Source of the DNA: Calditrichia bacterium
GTDB lineage: Bacteria; Calditrichota; Calditrichia; RBG-13-44-9; J075
Length of the DNA stretch: 64,000 nucleotides
NCBI GenBank assembly: GCA_028284445.1
Contig: JANQRS010000058.1
Coordinates: 1 to 64,000 of the forward strand
Direction of reading: 5' to 3'
The number at the start of each line of letters is the position of its first letter. Positions within the stretch are counted from its first letter, which is position 1. The notes below the pieces were generated by a model. It made no database searches. It saw nothing but the letters and a program-made list of their open reading frames with translations, and had not been told where the DNA came from. This document shows positions 56,495 to 64,000 of the stretch, one piece after another. The position numbers were made by a program, and so were the translations under genes.

Positions 56495-58081
56495 TCAAAA
56501 ATCCTCAAACCCCGCCTCACCTCCAACTCCCAACAACTCTCCCAACATCGAATCCGCCATTTGTCCGGTTTCCAGTTCCGGACCACTGGCAGCGGCTTTG
56601 CTAAAGTCCACCGGGGCAATCTGCCGGTCGTTGGCGCAGATAGTGGCCATATTGAGGGCGTCAAAGGCATCATCGCCCAATTGGGGTTTGATGATTTCCA
56701 GGGAAGGATAGGAAGTTTTGTTGTCTACAGAGCGGACATTGAGAAGGCAGCGGACCAGGCGTCGCATCATTTTGGCGATGTGGCGGTCATCTTTGCGGTG
56801 GAAGTAAGGCAGGAATAGCTTGCTATGCTCTATCATCTTCTTTGTTTCGGAGGCGGCCAGGTATTTGAACTTGCCGCTGTTCCACATTGGCGCCAGCGCC
56901 CATTTCACCCAATCGGGGGGCTTGTTCTCCGGATTCTTGCTGCGGTCGATGCTGGTCAGCCCCTGATCATAGAGGGCATCGTTGATCTCGGCAATGAAGT
57001 TGGCTTTGAGGGCGTCTCCATATCCGCCGCTTACCTGGTAGTAGCGCCAGATATCTACCAGCTCACGCTTGATCTTATCGGGATCGTCAGTGGGATCCCA
57101 TTCGAAGCCGTTTAACCAGAGTGCCCGGCTGCCGACATATTCTACCAGCTCGAGCCGGTAGACAGAGCGCTGCTTTTTCATCCCGCTATGCCCGCAGTCG
57201 AAACCGGCATAGACGATGCCTTGAGGTTTATACTCGCCCCCCGGCCGGTATTCCACGCCATCCCAGCCAATCCGGAAGCCGGCCTCGATGCATTTGTTGA
57301 GGTAAGACTCCCAGATGAAGTTCTTGGCTTCGGTAAAGATCAGCAGGAATATCCGCAGCCATTCATCATCAGTCATCTCCGCTTTCATCAGGTTGATGGC
57401 ATTCTCATCGTAGATCCCGAATTCCAGCCCGTGATAGATATTGAATTGGCTTACCACATGATAAAGCCCGGAATGCATCATCTGAAAGATATTACCTTTG
57501 CCTTTCTGGATGGTGCCGGAGAGCCGGTAGCGGGTGGGCTTGCCGGAGCGGTTCTTACGGCCACCGCGCGAAAGCACCCGGTCATTCCAGCGCTCCAGAT
57601 CCATATCGTCGAATTCTTCGCCACGGATGATCGAGGCCTCTTCCGAATCGATCTGTCCCAGGATCCCCATGGTCTTGGCCCGCGAGCCGTTTAGCAGCTC
57701 ATATTTTGTCTCCGAGAACTGACGTTTTCCGCGCTTCATGGCCAGGTAGGACTTCAGTAGCTCTGATCCTTCAATCCAGTCCAGGTGTTCGCGCAGGGCA
57801 TTATTTGCCTGGTCCTGCTTCGGACCGAATAGCAGGAGGCTCTCCTTCGGATAGCAGAACAGGTCGCGCAGGTTAACCGCCTCCATTGACCAGGTCTTTC
57901 CAAACCGCGGAGGCCAGACAATAATCGCATTGGGATGCTCCTCAATCTCCATAATCGCCAGCTGTTGATGGGGATCCGCATCCTGGCCAGTGCAGTGCTT
58001 CATCCACAGCGCGGTATCATCCTTGTATTTCAGGATTTCTTTTTCAGCCTGATTGGCCAGTCTGATCGTTCGGTTTTTCAT
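56495..58081 (-). CDS. Terminase large subunit
   Basis: About 528 residues from the ATG at 58081; the frame is open to 58105. The ATPase domain shows a Walker A variant VWPPRFGKTWSME and the following adenine-binding region. The nuclease domain begins near VYAGFDCGHSG, whose aspartate is a typical metal ligand, with late acidic residues in DDAFDALNMA. It packages DNA into the prohead with the small subunit encoded just upstream. It overlaps that gene by about 40 bases. Confidence 0.88.
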   Translation of the reverse strand: MKNRTIRLANQAEKEILKYKDDTALWMKHCTGQDADPHQQLAIMEIEEHPNAIIVWPPRFGKTWSMEAVNLRDLFCYPKESLLLFGPKQDQANNALREHLDWIEGSELLKSYLAMKRGKRQFSETKYELLNGSRAKTMGILGQIDSEEASIIRGEEFDDMDLERWNDRVLSRGGRKNRSGKPTRYRLSGTIQKGKGNIFQMMHSGLYHVVSQFNIYHGLEFGIYDENAINLMKAEMTDDEWLRIFLLIFTEAKNFIWESYLNKCIEAGFRIGWDGVEYRPGGEYKPQGIVYAGFDCGHSGMKKQRSVYRLELVEYVGSRALWLNGFEWDPTDDPDKIKRELVDIWRYYQVSGGYGDALKANFIAEINDALYDQGLTSIDRSKNPENKPPDWVKWALAPMWNSGKFKYLAASETKKMIEHSKLFLPYFHRKDDRHIAKMMRRLVRCLLNVRSVDNKTSYPSLEIIKPQLGDDAFDALNMATICANDRQIAPVDFSKAAASGPELETGQMADSMLGELLGVGGEAGFEDF

Positions 58082-58919
58082 CGTCCTTGACTTCCTCGAA
58101 CTCAATTTCTTTGGTGTATCGTTTTAAGGCGGGATCCTGGGCGGCACGGATGCTGGCCTTCTGGATCTGCAGTTTCAGCTGGTGCATCGATGATTTCTGC
58201 CGTTCCACATAGTCGGCAATGTTGGCCACCTTTGCGTTTTCCGCTTCCAGGAAGCCGCGGGCGGTCTCTGTCTCTTGCTGTTGCCGGGGCGTCATGCTCT
58301 GCTGATCGGCATGATGTCCAAGCATCTCGATGTAGTGGGGGATCCGCGAAAGCAGCGGATTGGCTTTGAACTGGGTGCGGAAGCCGTTTTTGGTCTCTTC
58401 GGTTTCCTCCACCAGGACACCGTGCTTCTGGATGTCCATATACATCATTTGCACGATCTGGAAGATGCGGGCCTGGTTAATGCCGGCGAACTGTTTCATC
58501 ATGTCCACATTGCCTTCCTGGAAGGCTTTTACGAAGTGGATCATCGGTTGAATGAGCACCGGGCACCATTTGTAGGGTTCTGATTCGCAGGGGTTGCGGT
58601 ACTCACAATCGGTGCAGGAAGGATAGCGACCCGGCAGTGCTGGCGCCAGGATTGGGAAGGATTTGCTGTGCTCGCCGGTTTTGTAGCCGTTGAGGCGCGA
58701 GCGGGCTTTGCCGGCCGCGGTGCGCGGCCCGGTGGCGTTCGACCAGGCTTTCTGCAGATTGAGGTATCTCCAGGAGACCTCATCCGCCGGCGTATCGCAG
58801 ATCGGGCAGTTGGCCAGCGCCTGGCTGGTTTCTGCGTCGATCACATAGTCGCTTGCCGGCCATACATGCTTGTGTCCCTGCTGCCGGCAGAAGAATACTT
58901 TTTCGTCTTTCCCTGACAT
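58044..58919 (-). CDS. Putative terminase small subunit
   Basis: A 291-residue protein. Cysteine pairs near the N-terminus (FFCRQQGHKH, CPICDTPAD) suggest a zinc-binding element. The segment TGPRTAAGKARSRLNGYKTGEHS is a motif of small phage and mobile-element DNA-binding proteins. A second cysteine cluster CTDCEYRNPC follows, and the C-terminal half is helical. Assignment is by position directly before the large subunit; the size is large for the family. Confidence 0.65.
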   Translation of the reverse strand: MSGKDEKVFFCRQQGHKHVWPASDYVIDAETSQALANCPICDTPADEVSWRYLNLQKAWSNATGPRTAAGKARSRLNGYKTGEHSKSFPILAPALPGRYPSCTDCEYRNPCESEPYKWCPVLIQPMIHFVKAFQEGNVDMMKQFAGINQARIFQIVQMMYMDIQKHGVLVEETEETKNGFRTQFKANPLLSRIPHYIEMLGHHADQQSMTPRQQQETETARGFLEAENAKVANIADYVERQKSSMHQLKLQIQKASIRAAQDPALKRYTKEIEFEEVKDDEKPNDQTGQSG

Positions 58920-59033
58920 GGTCTATTCTCATCAATCTTGATGGGTCAATTAAGCATAGCTATAACAAAATCAAAAAACAGTGTAAGTTGAGATTTTCAA
59001 CAGTTAATCGAAGAAAAATGCGAAACCTTACAA

Positions 59034-60137
59034 TCATTTACTGGAAAACATACCTGTATCTTTGCCGATACGTTCTTCCTGCACTTTTGCATTGAATCTC
59101 TTCAGTAGATCTGTAATGTCCTCAAATTTTTTGTAGTCGCTCAGGGCAATATTGGCCGTTGCTAAATCCCGGAAGGAATATTTCCTATCATGTGCTTCTC
59201 TCAAGGAAGATAGGAGATTCATTACTGGGTTACCGCCCTGCTTGCATGTATCTTGAGTTACTGCCGGGTGCATCGCATCCAAAACGTCTTCGGTTCCGTG
59301 AATAATCTCAATGCCCGAAATAAGACGTCTTAATTCCTTCAGATCATCGTGATCTGATGGAGATAGTTCTAGCTTAAGATCAAAAATTGTTCGTAGAGAT
59401 CGCAAGGCTTCAGTCAGTTTTGATTGCCAAACATAGACAGAAATGAGCAATATGTGACAATAGGTTGCGCTCGGATTTGACTTAATAGCATTCTTACAAG
59501 CCGACTCAGCTTCTTCAAAATCTTTACGCTTGAAAGATAGCCATGCATATGCAAAGTAAGCTTGTGAAAACGTTGTATCAAACGTAAATGCAATTTGGTA
59601 ATGTTTTAAAGCGGTATTTTCATAACCTTCATCAAGAGCGATATTACCACGATTAAAATGCACAGCAGGAAATAGCGGATCGATATCAAGGGCTTTAGTA
59701 TAGTGCTTTAGAGCCTCATTTCTTTTGCCTTGCATTCTATAAGCAATGCCAAGTGCATTGTGGAGCCATTTATATTTCTCGATCATTGCCTTTTTACGCC
59801 TCCTTGGCATAATCGAATTGATCTTTTCTATTGCTGCACCAGGGTCGTTTCTCTTTAAGTGGTAGATGCTGTATAGGTAAATTACATTGAAGTCTTTTGG
59901 ATAATTGTCCAGAAGTTTTTTGAGGTATCGCTGTACCGTAGCAAGGTTTTTACTTTCGATAAGTACCTTGGGACGTGAAATAACGAAGCCATTTTCACCG
60001 GCTTGCTCGCCAAGAAAGCCTCGAACTGCCTCTGTATATTGAAAAGAATCCAACTCTTCTTGGCGTTTTTGTGCCAAGACTTTCCACAGTAGCCCAGCTG
60101 CATTCCAAATAAATGGTTCAGATGATTTTGTTAACAT
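59034..60137 (-). CDS. Tetratricopeptide-repeat protein
   Basis: A 367-residue soluble protein. Three to four TPR units lie at about 115-245 (ALGIAYRMQGKRNEALKHYTKAL; NRGNIALDEGYENTALKHY). The N-terminal about 110 residues are helical and could be further degenerate repeats, and the C-terminal 100 residues are helical with no known domain. No signal peptide. AT-rich, outside the phage operon, and divergent from the kinase module. It may be an accessory or sensor protein of the element. Confidence 0.75.
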   Translation of the reverse strand: MLTKSSEPFIWNAAGLLWKVLAQKRQEELDSFQYTEAVRGFLGEQAGENGFVISRPKVLIESKNLATVQRYLKKLLDNYPKDFNVIYLYSIYHLKRNDPGAAIEKINSIMPRRRKKAMIEKYKWLHNALGIAYRMQGKRNEALKHYTKALDIDPLFPAVHFNRGNIALDEGYENTALKHYQIAFTFDTTFSQAYFAYAWLSFKRKDFEEAESACKNAIKSNPSATYCHILLISVYVWQSKLTEALRSLRTIFDLKLELSPSDHDDLKELRRLISGIEIIHGTEDVLDAMHPAVTQDTCKQGGNPVMNLLSSLREAHDRKYSFRDLATANIALSDYKKFEDITDLLKRFNAKVQEERIGKDTGMFSSK

Positions 60138-61089
60138 TTCGCGCCCTCTCCGGCTTTAAGAATTCAATATATGTAAATAGATTTCAGTGCAGAGGAAATA
60201 TATTCAAGAAAGTGCATAAATGCTCAAGGTGTGGGTGTTTAGTGTCACATTTTGAGACTTTGCATTGTTAAAAATATATAGTCCGAATTGAAGTCCATTG
60301 GCGCAGTAGGCAGGCCCGCGGTCCAGGACTCAAAGCCCCCACCCGCCTAAATTCTTGGTTTTCTGCTTTTGTTGGTTCGCATTTTTATATATTTTGCGAA
60401 CTACGGCAAGTTCTTCAATGTTTTAAGGGGTTTTGGAGGCTATATGGAGGTCAAAAACTGCCAATTTGTTCGCACTTCATACAATATACGAATTAGTTTT
60501 AGACTTCGCGCTTGAAATCACTTCCGGAACTGGCTGTGAGCACGGCCTGTTGCGGGGTTTTGCTGTGCATTCCTATAAAAGGAAGATACGTTTGGTGGAA
60601 AAGGAATAGTGCACTCGTCCGTAAGCGCGCCTTTTGGAATTCAAGTTGTGATTGGCGGGAATCGTAAAACGGAATACAATCTCGTCTGTCGAGTAGAGCG
60701 GAGTATGGCGACCGATTTAGGCAAGGACATTTTCTTGACCGATTAATATTAAGTTCGGTAATAGATGTTATACATTTGTTTATTTTAATTTTTAGAATTC
60801 CACTTCGGCCCCACACCTTGTTTCTTCCTCTTAATTTTCGCGATTGTGCTCCGGTGAGTGTGAGCACAGTCGGTCTCCCGAATTGAGACTAACTTAGTCG
60901 CATTCGACGTGTTGTAGTGTATCCTCCCCATTGCTGTCTGAAAAACAAAGTGATTGTATCCACTGCCTGCGAGTGCCCGAAAACATCGGTCATGGCCTGT
61001 CAGATTTGAACGTTGTGCTGGCTAGGTTTTGGCTGAGAGACCCAATATCAAACGAGCACTTTGCAGCGATTAGATCTGGAGTTGAACGG
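60138..61089. other. Long intergenic region between TPR gene and kinase module
   Basis: About 950 bases without a credible gene. It holds an inverted repeat GTTCGCA...TGCGAAC at 60375-60401 in AT-rich DNA and a GC-rich patch at 60302-60350 (GGCGCAGTAGGC, CCCCCACCCGCC) that hints at a decayed tRNA-like or attachment sequence without folding properly. It should contain the divergent promoters of both neighbours. Confidence 0.5.
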
Positions 61090-62448
61090 ATGAATAAGTA
61101 TGAGACTATTAGAGAAATTGGCCGTGGTGGTTTTGGTATTGTTACCGAGGTTCGATCCCAAGATGGCCATTCCTATGCTAGAAAAACATTTCAACCAGCG
61201 ACATATATTCCTACCAATGCCTATGAACGTTTGCGAAAGCGTTTTCGGAGAGAGGTTATAACACAAGCTGAACTGGGTGGAAAAGAAATAATGCCCGTGG
61301 TCGATTGCGATCTGGATGGTGATAGTCCATGGTTTATAATGCCATTAGCTGAGAAAACATACGAGGAGCAGATTTCTGAAGACAGGCAAACCGGAAGTGT
61401 CAATATAGACGCCGTTGCTGATATTATGAACGGCTTACAATATTTACATGACTTAGGGTATGTCCATAGAGATCTTAATCCGAAAAATGTTCTATTTCAC
61501 GAAGGACATTGGAAATTATCCGACCTCGGTGCCGTTTTGCCGCCTGCTGGACACACTGTTACTTTGACCGAAGGGACGGTCATTTATACTGAAAAGTACT
61601 GTGCTCCCGAACAGAGGAATGACTTTCACAAAGCGAGAGCATCGGCAGATATCTATTCATTTGGTTGCATTTTGCACGACATATTTGGGAACCAAGTTCG
61701 CATTCCGTACTCCAAACAAACCGCTGACGGACCAGTGGGCCTCATCATCGAAAAGTGTACAGAAGTTAATCCGGCTCGACGCCCTTCCATCAAGAAACTT
61801 CGTGAAATGTTGTTAGACATCCTTGTTGACATTGGTGGACATTGCAAAGTTGAAGATGAGAGATCTGGTCAATGGCTTGATCGCTTAAGATCCATTGAGA
61901 CTTGGAACGAAGATGACTTTGGGGAATTCGCAAGATTCTTTGCTCAGCTGAGCATTGAAGAAAGAACCTCAGGACATGAAGATGACTGGGTTTATTCATT
62001 GTCCACGCCATTTCTGACAAGAGTTCCGGCTGTGGCTCTAGCACATATCGTTTCCCGCGACGACGGTCTAACTGCGGCAATTATCGAAAAATATTGTGAT
62101 TGGGCAAAATCGACGGCCTTTTTGTTTCCTTTTGCTGATACTGTGTGTGCTCGGTTGTCTGCAATATATGATGAAGGTAGCCCCGAAGCTAAAGCCATGG
62201 CAATAGTTGCTATGGTCAGACTTGGTAATTCACATAATCGTTGGTTTGTGATGCGGGAAATGCTGGCACGGTGTCGTGCTGATGTTTTATCACCGGAAAT
62301 TGGCAAGCGCATTTCAATAGAAATAAAAACAGAGGAAGCTGAAGCTGCTTTCTACCGTTGCATTACCGAGACAAAGTGGGATGTATCGACTCTCGCCCCT
62401 GATTTGGTGAAAATCTACAAGAAAAGACATGATAGAGTTGGAGGATAG
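61090..62448 (+). CDS. Ser/Thr protein kinase with helical C-terminal extension
   Basis: A 452-residue Hanks-type kinase. Glycine loop GRGGFG at 11-16, ATP-binding lysine K32, HRD at 126-128 with catalytic D128 and N133, DLG (in place of DFG) at 145-147, and APE at 172-174; all residues for activity are present. No membrane helix. From about residue 270 a helical domain of about 180 residues follows (ALAHIVSRDDGLTAAIIEKYC; AMAIVAMVRLGNSHNRWFVM), like a HEAT-type solenoid. ATG at 61090 follows GGAG; the open frame starts at 60931 but upstream residues are unconvincing. Its stop is one base before the next gene's ATG. The substrate is unknown; the neighbours are the likely targets. Confidence 0.88.
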   Translation: MNKYETIREIGRGGFGIVTEVRSQDGHSYARKTFQPATYIPTNAYERLRKRFRREVITQAELGGKEIMPVVDCDLDGDSPWFIMPLAEKTYEEQISEDRQTGSVNIDAVADIMNGLQYLHDLGYVHRDLNPKNVLFHEGHWKLSDLGAVLPPAGHTVTLTEGTVIYTEKYCAPEQRNDFHKARASADIYSFGCILHDIFGNQVRIPYSKQTADGPVGLIIEKCTEVNPARRPSIKKLREMLLDILVDIGGHCKVEDERSGQWLDRLRSIETWNEDDFGEFARFFAQLSIEERTSGHEDDWVYSLSTPFLTRVPAVALAHIVSRDDGLTAAIIEKYCDWAKSTAFLFPFADTVCARLSAIYDEGSPEAKAMAIVAMVRLGNSHNRWFVMREMLARCRADVLSPEIGKRISIEIKTEEAEAAFYRCITETKWDVSTLAPDLVKIYKKRHDRVGG

Positions 62449-62449
62449 C

Positions 62450-62711
62450 ATGGTTCATCGAGATCATATGATGACATGGGTTGTAGAATGTCTGAAATCA
62501 ATGGGGGGGGAGCGCTTGGCCGAAAGAGGTTTCCAAATACGTTTGGGAAAACTATCAAGCGGAACTGATGAACTCCGGGGATCTTTTATATACTTGGCAG
62601 TACGATATTCGGTGGGCAGCTCAAAAGCTAAGAAATTCAGGTGTTCTTAAGCCGGTAAATGGTCGTCGAGACCTGCCGTGGGAGCTAAGTCATGAAGAAA
62701 ATCAACTGTAA
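62450..62711 (+). CDS. Small Mrr-N-like winged-helix protein interrupted at a G8 tract
   Basis: ATG at 62450 has GGAGG six bases upstream and follows the kinase stop. The first 20 residues read MVHRDHMMTWVVECLKSMGG, then a run of eight G at 62503-62510. In the annotated phase it ends at 62650 with unlikely residues; removing one G opens a frame of 67 further codons (SAWPKEVSKYVWENY... YDIRWAAQKLRNSGVL... GRRDLPWELS), the pattern of an Mrr N-terminal winged helix. The complete protein would have 86 residues. Either a phase-variable tract, a programmed shift, a decayed gene or a sequencing error. Confidence 0.65.
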
Positions 62712-62768
62712 ATTAGCTACTATGGATTGACCAGATTAGGATAAACTGCTTTATGAGGGAGTGACATC

Positions 62769-64000
62769 TTGAAAACGGAAACGCTTTCTGATTTGGATGA
62801 GCTTGTGCTGAAGTGTCGCACTGCTCACGCAAAAGAATATATCGCCGAAGCACTGTCATGCTACAAGGCTGGTGCTTATCGTGCTGCCATCGTTAGTTGC
62901 TGGATAGCAATTGTCTTTGATTTGATCGATAAATTTCGTGAACTTTCTATCGCTGGCGATGGGCAAGCAAGAAATCTAATCGATAAATTCGAGAGGTATC
63001 AAAGTCAAATTGATGCCGGCAATGACAACGGAATTAAAAGCGCTTTAGAATTCGAGCGAGACATCCTCAAGACGGCTAAGGAGGATTTGCAGTTGTTTGA
63101 TCATCAACAATTCGAGGACCTGGGTCGATTAAGAGCTGATCGACATCGCTGCGCTCATCCATCATTTCAACGCATGGAAGAACCGTATAAGCCGTCTCCT
63201 GAGCAGGTCCGGATGCATCTAAGGAATGCAATTATCTATGTATTGTCACAGGCGCCGGTGCAAGGCAGAGCCGGCATTAAGCAAGTTGTTGCGCTTGTGA
63301 GCTCAGAATATTTTCCGAAAGATGTTGAACAAGCGAAAACCCAACTTGAGAGTAGTGCCTTCATAGCTGCCCGTCCTCCATTAGTCAGGGGGGTAATTGA
63401 TGCATTAATGTTTGGCTTCTTTGAAGATGGAAATCCATTGAAATTTAATTCGAGGCCTATTGCAGCCTTAAAAGCGTCACTGCTGCTGCATAGGGCTCTT
63501 GTCGAAGAGAGAATTGGCGAGCAAATTCAGAAAATTTTTCGGAATGTTCCAGACGGAACAATAATGGCGGCGGTTCTCCTTGTCCTGGAAATCCCCGAAG
63601 CTTGGGCGGCACTGGATCAAGCCGGTCGCGACAAAGTAAACTTATTTATTGAGTCTGGACCGGCCAAAGAGATTTTGCCAACATTAAAAAAGGCGCTAAA
63701 TGTACCGGAGCTTGAAGAAAAGGCTAAAGAAAGAATTCTTACGCTAAATGGAGCCGAATTATCTGAAGGTATCCTAAAGTGGGAGCTGGGCGAATTTGCG
63801 GTCAATAGGGCAGTACAATTGTATACAACCGTCAGGAGCTGGACGGCGGCTAACAGTTTAACAGATGATGTTATTTTGCCTTTAATGAAATACTTCGGAT
63901 CGGATGATATCGAAAGAATAATAAGATCCCCCAGAGATGATAATGCTGACCTGCCAAATAGTACCGGTTTTGCCAAGTTTATCAAAGCACTCAAAGATCA
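62769..64000 (+). CDS. HEPN-like protein, partial (window end)
   Basis: The frame is open from TTG 62769 (GAGGGAG upstream) to the end of the window, at least 410 residues. The N-terminal domain is all-helical (HAKEYIAEALSCYKAGAYRAAIVSCW) with RHRCAHPSF at 125-133, matching the Rx4H signature of HEPN ribonucleases. Further helical repeats follow up to the window end. HEPN proteins are frequent toxins or anti-phage effectors that cut RNA. With the kinase and winged-helix protein directly upstream on the same strand it forms a candidate three-gene module. Confidence 0.7.
   Translation, partial: MKTETLSDLDELVLKCRTAHAKEYIAEALSCYKAGAYRAAIVSCWIAIVFDLIDKFRELSIAGDGQARNLIDKFERYQSQIDAGNDNGIKSALEFERDILKTAKEDLQLFDHQQFEDLGRLRADRHRCAHPSFQRMEEPYKPSPEQVRMHLRNAIIYVLSQAPVQGRAGIKQVVALVSSEYFPKDVEQAKTQLESSAFIAARPPLVRGVIDALMFGFFEDGNPLKFNSRPIAALKASLLLHRALVEERIGEQIQKIFRNVPDGTIMAAVLLVLEIPEAWAALDQAGRDKVNLFIESGPAKEILPTLKKALNVPELEEKAKERILTLNGAELSEGILKWELGEFAVNRAVQLYTTVRSWTAANSLTDDVILPLMKYFGSDDIERIIRSPRDDNADLPNSTGFAKFIKALKD

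Larger units (their letters stand above)
32873..58919 (-). mobile_element. Prophage structural region (siphovirus-like)
   Basis: A continuous minus-strand block in canonical order: small and large terminase, portal, MuF, protease/scaffold, decoration, capsid, connectors, tail tube, chaperone, tape measure, tail tip. No tail sheath or baseplate spike is seen, so a long non-contractile tail is likely. Two cargo blocks interrupt it (47845-51223 and 54294-56494). No integrase, transposase, replication or lysin gene is seen, so one end is outside the window or the element is defective. Boundaries given are those of the structural genes, not attachment sites. Confidence 0.85.

Noticed and set aside
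32873..58919. Transposable Mu-type phage
   Set aside because: Several head proteins are Mu-like, but no MuA/MuB transposase, sheath or baseplate genes are seen. Only the head relationship is supported.
60302..60350. GC-rich patch resembling part of a tRNA or attachment site
   Set aside because: It cannot be folded into acceptor, anticodon and T stems on either strand, and does not match either tRNA-Pro in the window.
60499..60867. 122-residue minus-strand frame in the gap before the kinase gene
   Set aside because: Composition is unlike protein (many R/S/C clusters), there is no ribosome-binding site, and no domain pattern is visible.

Overview
The window looks like a chromosome segment of a Gram-negative bacterium of the FCB superphylum, closest in style to Calditrichota/KSB1-type lineages. 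This is inferred from C-terminal type IX secretion sorting domains with the signature NPFNPST, a PorV/PorQ-like outer-membrane protein, an LptE-like lipoprotein, a five-part hybrid two-component regulator and sigma-54 regulators. I cannot name a species.

Bases 1-30290 are ordinary chromosome. In order they hold: a tandem octamer; an MBL hydrolase, glycerophosphodiesterase and QueG cluster; a RidA protein; two tandem FG-GAP propeller proteins with T9SS tails behind a hybrid sensor/AraC regulator; a phosphodiester glycosidase-like lipoprotein; RqcH; and a small response regulator with a good sigma-54 promoter next to an NtrC-type regulator and its histidine kinase. Then follow a PorV-like porin, a DnaQ-DinG exonuclease-helicase, and an operon of a sigma-54 activator, LptE and a TPR protein with 23 acidic ITLDPEE repeats. 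The stretch closes with tRNA-Pro(GGG), a GT2 glycosyltransferase, Pcm, a DUF368 undecaprenyl-phosphate translocase-like protein and tRNA-Pro(CGG). Palindromic, MITE-like intergenic repeats recur here.

Bases 30291-64000 are accessory DNA beginning just after the 3' end of tRNA-Pro(CGG). Two AT-rich exported or membrane genes come first. They are followed by a long-tailed prophage (about 32873-58919) whose structural genes run leftward on the minus strand: small and large terminase, DUF935 portal, MuF with a metallopeptidase-like tail, protease/scaffold, decoration protein, major capsid, connectors, tail tube, tail assembly chaperone, tape measure and tail-tip/fibre proteins. Three translational devices can be read from the sequence: a -1 slippery heptamer in the tail chaperone gene, an internal scaffold start with a near-perfect Shine-Dalgarno, and an A9 run at the portal end leading into a MuF frame that has no start codon of its own. 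Two cargo blocks interrupt the structural operon: an exported 555-residue protein, and a mostly plus-strand cassette with an RHH-like protein, a structured RNA candidate, an XRE regulator and membrane proteins. No integrase, transposase or replication gene is visible, so at least one end of the element probably lies outside the window.

At the right edge a TPR protein gene is followed by the most interesting candidate system: a Ser/Thr protein kinase with a helical C-terminal extension, a small Mrr-N-like winged-helix protein interrupted at a G8 tract, and a HEPN-like protein cut by the window end. The three genes are close together and co-directional, and look like a regulated toxin or anti-phage module. 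I do not recognise this combination as a named system.
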